DNA from: Acinetobacter sp.
Lineage (GTDB): Bacteria > Pseudomonadota > Gammaproteobacteria > Pseudomonadales > Moraxellaceae
DNA length: 64,000 bases
Direction of reading: 5' to 3'
NCBI GenBank assembly: GCA_031277915.1
Contig: JAITLL010000055.1
Coordinates: 19,564 to 83,563 of the forward strand
The notes beneath the pieces are model-generated. The model ran no database searches, was not told where the DNA came from, and worked only from the letters and a program-made list of their open reading frames with translations. Of this stretch, positions 60,959-64,000 are shown one piece after another. The stretch's first letter is position 1. Each line of letters opens with the position of its first letter. The position numbers were made by a program, and so were the translations under genes.

Positions 60959-61375
60959 TTATTTTTTAGGAGCTTGTTGTTGAGCTGCTTTCATCGCTTC
61001 TTCAGTTAGTTTTTCAAGCTTAGTTGTTAACTGAGGACCAAAACATGCTTTAAGATCACGGTTTTGTTGTTGTACAAAAGCTAAAGAGCTTGGGCTTTTC
61101 TTGGCATTGATTGCGCTTTGGATTTCCCATTTTTGTGCTTCAGTCACTTTACCTTGAGCATCAACTTGGCAGCTACAGAATTTGCTAACTTCAGCTGCGC
61201 TTAATTTACCGCCTTTTGCAGTTTGGTCTTTACAAACATTGATTAATGCACCTTTAACGTTAGTGCTTTTATATGCTGCTTGAACTGGGTTCTCAGCTGC
61301 ATGAACTGAACCAGCCATAAGGGCAGCTGCTGAGAATAAAGATGAAAGAATAAGTTTTGATTTTAACAAGTTCAT
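60959..61375 (-). CDS. Small secreted protein with two close cysteines
   Basis: 138 aa with a signal peptide (about 1-26, KSKLILSSLFSAAALMAGSVHA), so periplasmic. The mature part is helical and charged, with the KFCSCQVDAQGK motif (about 66-77), one earlier Cys (INVCKDQ) and one later (LKACFGPQ). Four Cys in all suggest two disulfides. It ends in a Gln/Ala/Lys-rich tail. The family is unknown to me. It lies 13 bp after queC and before a good terminator, so it may be last in a queE-queC transcript. Confidence 0.75.
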   Translation of the reverse strand: MNLLKSKLILSSLFSAAALMAGSVHAAENPVQAAYKSTNVKGALINVCKDQTAKGGKLSAAEVSKFCSCQVDAQGKVTEAQKWEIQSAINAKKSPSSLAFVQQQNRDLKACFGPQLTTKLEKLTEEAMKAAQQQAPKK

Positions 61376-61388
61376 AAATTTTACCTAC

Positions 61389-62060
61389 TTATTGCGGTAT
61401 ATAGCGTGTTGGATCGGTAACACCAGCATCGATAAAGCCTTCTTTACGCAAACGGCAACTGTCACACTTGCCACACGCACGTCCTTGAGCATCTGCTTGA
61501 TAGCAAGATACTGTTTGACTATAGTCTACGCCATGTTCAATCCCTAAACGTATAATATTCGCTTTGGATAAATGTAACAGGGGTGTTTCAAATTTAAGTG
61601 GTTTTCCTTCAACGCCAGCTTTAGTTGCTAAACGTGCCATATTGGCAAAAGCATCAATAAATTCAGGACGACAATCAGGATATCCTGAATAATCAACAGC
61701 ATTAATACCAATAACAATCGCTTCAGCATTGAATACTTCGGCTGCAGCTAAGGCATATGAAAGGAAAATTGTGTTACGTGCTGGTACATAAGTTACAGGA
61801 ATTCCTTCTTGTAATTGTTCTGGTACAGCAATGTTATGGTCTGTAAGTGCAGATCCACCTAAATTAGCTAAATCGATATTAATTACACGGTGTTCAACTC
61901 CTGCACGCTGAGCTAATGCTTTTGCAGCATCAAGTTCAGTTGTAGAACGTTGGCCGTACATAAAACTAATAGCGATACATTCATAGCACGCTTGTGCCCA
62001 AGCTAGGCAAGTGGTTGAGTCTAAGCCGCCTGAAAGTAAAACAATGGCACGAGGGCGCAT
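61389..62060 (-). CDS. queC: 7-cyano-7-deazaguanine synthase QueC
   Basis: Converts CDG to preQ0 in queuosine synthesis, 223 aa from the ATG at 62060, which has a GGAG ribosome site. The PP-loop is [10 protein letters not shown] (about 8-17). The C-terminal zinc site has four Cys: [17 protein letters not shown] (about 190-206). [11 protein letters not shown] and [21 protein letters not shown] are family motifs. The longer frame from 62072 adds four residues. It is 41 bp downstream of queE, an expected pair. Confidence 0.96.
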   Translation of the reverse strand: MRPRAIVLLSGGLDSTTCLAWAQACYECIAISFMYGQRSTTELDAAKALAQRAGVEHRVINIDLANLGGSALTDHNIAVPEQLQEGIPVTYVPARNTIFLSYALAAAEVFNAEAIVIGINAVDYSGYPDCRPEFIDAFANMARLATKAGVEGKPLKFETPLLHLSKANIIRLGIEHGVDYSQTVSCYQADAQGRACGKCDSCRLRKEGFIDAGVTDPTRYIPQ

Positions 62061-62100
62061 ATTTTTCTCCATATTCGGAATGATTTATTTTATTGAATGA

Positions 62101-62811
62101 TTAACGGCCTGATTCATCGTTCCAAAGCAGTTTATGTAACTGTAATTGGAAACGAACAGGCATTTTGTCATCCAGTATCCACTGTGCCAGATCACGTGCT
62201 AAACGTGGTAGGCCAACAGCACCTTTTTCAACTGCAAAAGCAGGGGAGAACCAAACAGTACTAACTTTGGTTTGCAGTTGATATTGTTCAACTTGTTGCT
62301 TTGACCATTCATAGTCTTCACGGTTACAAATCACAAATTTGATTTGATCATGTGGAGTTAGGTAGTCAAGATTGCTGATGAGATTACGATGTTCTTCACC
62401 AGAAGTTGGAGTCTTTAAATCGAGGACTTTAGAAACACGTGGGTCCACTTTTGATACATCTAGAGCACCACTGGTTTCTAAAGAGACATCAAAACCTGCT
62501 TCACATAAACGTTGTAATAAAATCAAGCAGTTTGGTTGTGCAAGAGGTTCACCACCCGTCACACAAATATAAGGCGTTTGATATTTTTCAGCCGTTTCAA
62601 TAATGTGCTCAAGTGATAAACGCTCGCCACCTTCAAAAGAATAAGTGGTATCGCAATAACTACAACGTAAAGGGCAGCCTGTTAGACGAATAAATACAGT
62701 CGGCAGACCAGAGGCATTTGCTTCACCCTGCAACGAGTAAAAGATCTCGGTAATGCGTAAACCGGACGCAGGGTCAGAGACAGGAATTGCAGAGGAACGT
62801 AAGGAAGCCAT
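62101..62811 (-). CDS. queE: 7-carboxy-7-deazaguanine synthase QueE
   Basis: Radical SAM enzyme forming CDG from CPH4, 236 aa. The cluster motif is GCPLRCSYCDT, with Cys46, Cys50 and Cys53. FYSLQGEANASGLPTVFIRL precedes it, and the GGEPLAQP segment (about 95-102) binds SAM. The N-terminal Ser/Ala segment is typical. It works before QueC, whose gene follows 41 bp downstream. QueD and QueF are not in this window. Confidence 0.95.
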   Translation of the reverse strand: MASLRSSAIPVSDPASGLRITEIFYSLQGEANASGLPTVFIRLTGCPLRCSYCDTTYSFEGGERLSLEHIIETAEKYQTPYICVTGGEPLAQPNCLILLQRLCEAGFDVSLETSGALDVSKVDPRVSKVLDLKTPTSGEEHRNLISNLDYLTPHDQIKFVICNREDYEWSKQQVEQYQLQTKVSTVWFSPAFAVEKGAVGLPRLARDLAQWILDDKMPVRFQLQLHKLLWNDESGR

Positions 62812-62835
62812 TCTAGAAATACCACACTATATAAA

Positions 62836-62871
62836 AAATAAAATCTCTACAATCAGTTTGATCGTAGAGAT
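62836..62871 (-). terminator. Probable terminator after dapD
   Basis: A stem ATCTCTAC / GTAGAGAT with an inner ATCA/TGAT extension. On the minus strand it is followed by a T-rich run (TTTATTTTTTAT). Another small hairpin GGAGC/GCTCC lies at 62874-62890. Confidence 0.75.
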
Positions 62872-62909
62872 GAGGAGCGATTAAAGCTCCGCAAAAGAGT
62901 TATAACAAA

Positions 62910-63731
62910 TTAGTCAGCGCGTAACAAATCGTTCAAACTTGTTTTTGCACGTGTTTGTGCATCAACTTTTTTCACAATAATTGCAGCGTATAAACTATAA
63001 GTACCACATTTAGATGGCAAGCTGCCTGAAACTACGACTGAACCTGCTGGTACACGGCCATAATGGATTTCTCCAGTTTCGCGGTCATAAATCTTAGTTG
63101 ATTGACCAATGAAAACGCCCATTGAAATGACTGAACCTTCTTCAACAATAACGCCTTCAACGATTTCAGAACGCGCACCGATAAAACAGTTGTCTTCAAT
63201 AATAGTTGGGTTTGCTTGTAATGGTTCTAAAACACCGCCAATACCAACACCACCAGACAAGTGAACGTTTTTACCGATTTGAGCACATGAACCTACAGTT
63301 GCCCATGTATCAACCATTGTGCCTTCATCTACATATGCGCCAATGTTGACATAAGATGGCATTAACACCACATTTTTAGCTTGGAAGCTACCACGACGAG
63401 CAACAGCGGGAGGAACAACACGAACACCAGCAGCTTTAAATTGCTCTTCAGTCCAACCAGAGAATTTAGTTTCAACTTTGTCGTAGAAACGAAGATCACA
63501 TGACTCGATTGGTTTATTGTCATTTAGTTTAAATGATAATAAAACAGCTTTTTTTAACCATTGATGAACAACCCATTCACCATTGATTTTCTCTGCAACA
63601 CGAAGTGTACCGTTATCTAATCCAGCAATGGCTTCTTCAACAGCTTGGCGAATTTCGCTTGAGCAATCTGCTGCAGTAAAGTTTGCGCGGTCTTCAAATG
63701 CTTGCTCAATGATCGTAGAAAGCTGAGACAT
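62910..63731 (-). CDS. dapD: Tetrahydrodipicolinate N-succinyltransferase
   Basis: Lysine/diaminopimelate synthesis: transfers succinyl from succinyl-CoA to tetrahydrodipicolinate. The 273-aa length matches the family. The N-terminal helical domain (1-100) is followed by the left-handed beta-helix hexapeptide repeats ([34 protein letters not shown], then [12 protein letters not shown]). The C-terminus contains [12 protein letters not shown]. The ATG at 63731 gives [18 protein letters not shown], the family start. No other dap gene is in the window. Confidence 0.96.
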   Translation of the reverse strand: MSQLSTIIEQAFEDRANFTAADCSSEIRQAVEEAIAGLDNGTLRVAEKINGEWVVHQWLKKAVLLSFKLNDNKPIESCDLRFYDKVETKFSGWTEEQFKAAGVRVVPPAVARRGSFQAKNVVLMPSYVNIGAYVDEGTMVDTWATVGSCAQIGKNVHLSGGVGIGGVLEPLQANPTIIEDNCFIGARSEIVEGVIVEEGSVISMGVFIGQSTKIYDRETGEIHYGRVPAGSVVVSGSLPSKCGTYSLYAAIIVKKVDAQTRAKTSLNDLLRAD

Positions 63732-64000
63732 GATCTTCCTTCCATAAAAAATTTTAAAGATTTTACACTAATTTGTGACAAGAATCTTTGAAAAAACGTG
63801 TTACGTTTTAAGCGAGAGTTAAAGTAGAAAAGGTTATTAGATAATCAAGTGTTTTTTACACAAAAATGATTTGAAAATAAAAATTTAACTCAATTTGTAT
63901 CAAAAAATAACAGAAATCTAGCAGTTTTTGTATAAAAAAGACTCTATGCTCTTGAATATAATTTTTGTCACAAGCTGAAAAATTAAAAACAGAGCCTTTT
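63732..64000. other. Region upstream of dapD to the window edge, no gene seen
   Basis: AT-rich, no supported ORF. A small hairpin AAAACGT/ACGTTTT lies at 63793-63809. It presumably holds the dapD promoter. Confidence 0.45.

Overview
The window is chromosomal DNA from an Acinetobacter, most likely of the A. calcoaceticus-baumannii complex. The basis is protein-level recognition (GyrA numbering with Ser81, the lipid A galactosamine locus, TolA/TolB/Pal style, paired CSLREA/GlyGly-CTERM proteins) together with low-GC codon use. No database search was run. I see no rRNA, tRNA, CRISPR array, insertion sequence, integrase-bearing island or prophage. Most of the window is core genome with a few accessory or decayed patches.

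Layout. 1-5.6 kb: a LysE-type exporter cut by the window edge, xerC, etfB-etfA, an AraC regulator and a secreted metallo-beta-lactamase-fold hydrolase. 5.9-8.7 kb: gyrA with a quinolone-susceptible QRDR. 8.7-12.6 kb, minus strand: an ArnT-like transferase, a GtrA-type membrane protein, a GT2 polyprenyl-phosphate transferase and a NaxD-like deacetylase, preceded by a sequence that fits the PmrA box. I read this as the lipid A galactosamine (polymyxin response) cassette. 12.8-17.6 kb, minus strand: a TolC / HlyD / ABC-2 permease / ABC-2 permease export operon with no ATPase gene. 18-24 kb: serC, a small membrane ORF, an unrecognised protein, yaiI, a DMT exporter and lolC-lolD. 24-33 kb: comEC overlapping tail-to-tail with a lipid A-type acyltransferase, an S49 peptidase, an alpha/beta hydrolase, purM-purN, and a PerM-like protein followed by hda.

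33.6-38 kb: two tandem exported beta-helix proteins with an N-terminal CSLREA motif and a C-terminal GlyGly-CTERM anchor, typical rhombosortase substrates. 38-39.4 kb: an overlapping sigma factor / single-TM protein / DUF3106-like operon. 39.5-41.7 kb: an rRNA/tRNA methyltransferase, fbp and a 62-aa acidic protein. 41.7-46.7 kb: the envelope operon ybgC-tolQ-tolR-tolA-tolB-pal, with TolA carrying seven 57-bp repeats. A decayed M20 peptidase remnant separates it from dGTPase / zinc-ribbon protein / ruvA-ruvB (47.4-51.1 kb). 51.4-64 kb: purL, a broken Bcr/CflA drug transporter, a 41-aa membrane ORF, a NIF3-like protein, an enoyl-CoA hydratase, nadM, a VOC protein, a CAP-domain lipoprotein, bcp, a PP-loop ATPase, a periplasmic protein, queC, queE and dapD.

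The most interesting points are the polymyxin-response cassette with its regulatory box, the ATPase-less exporter operon, the tandem GlyGly-CTERM proteins, the compact sigma-factor operon, the zinc-ribbon protein translationally coupled between a dGTPase and ruvAB, and two well-formed small membrane-protein ORFs. I found no clearly new defence or mobile system.
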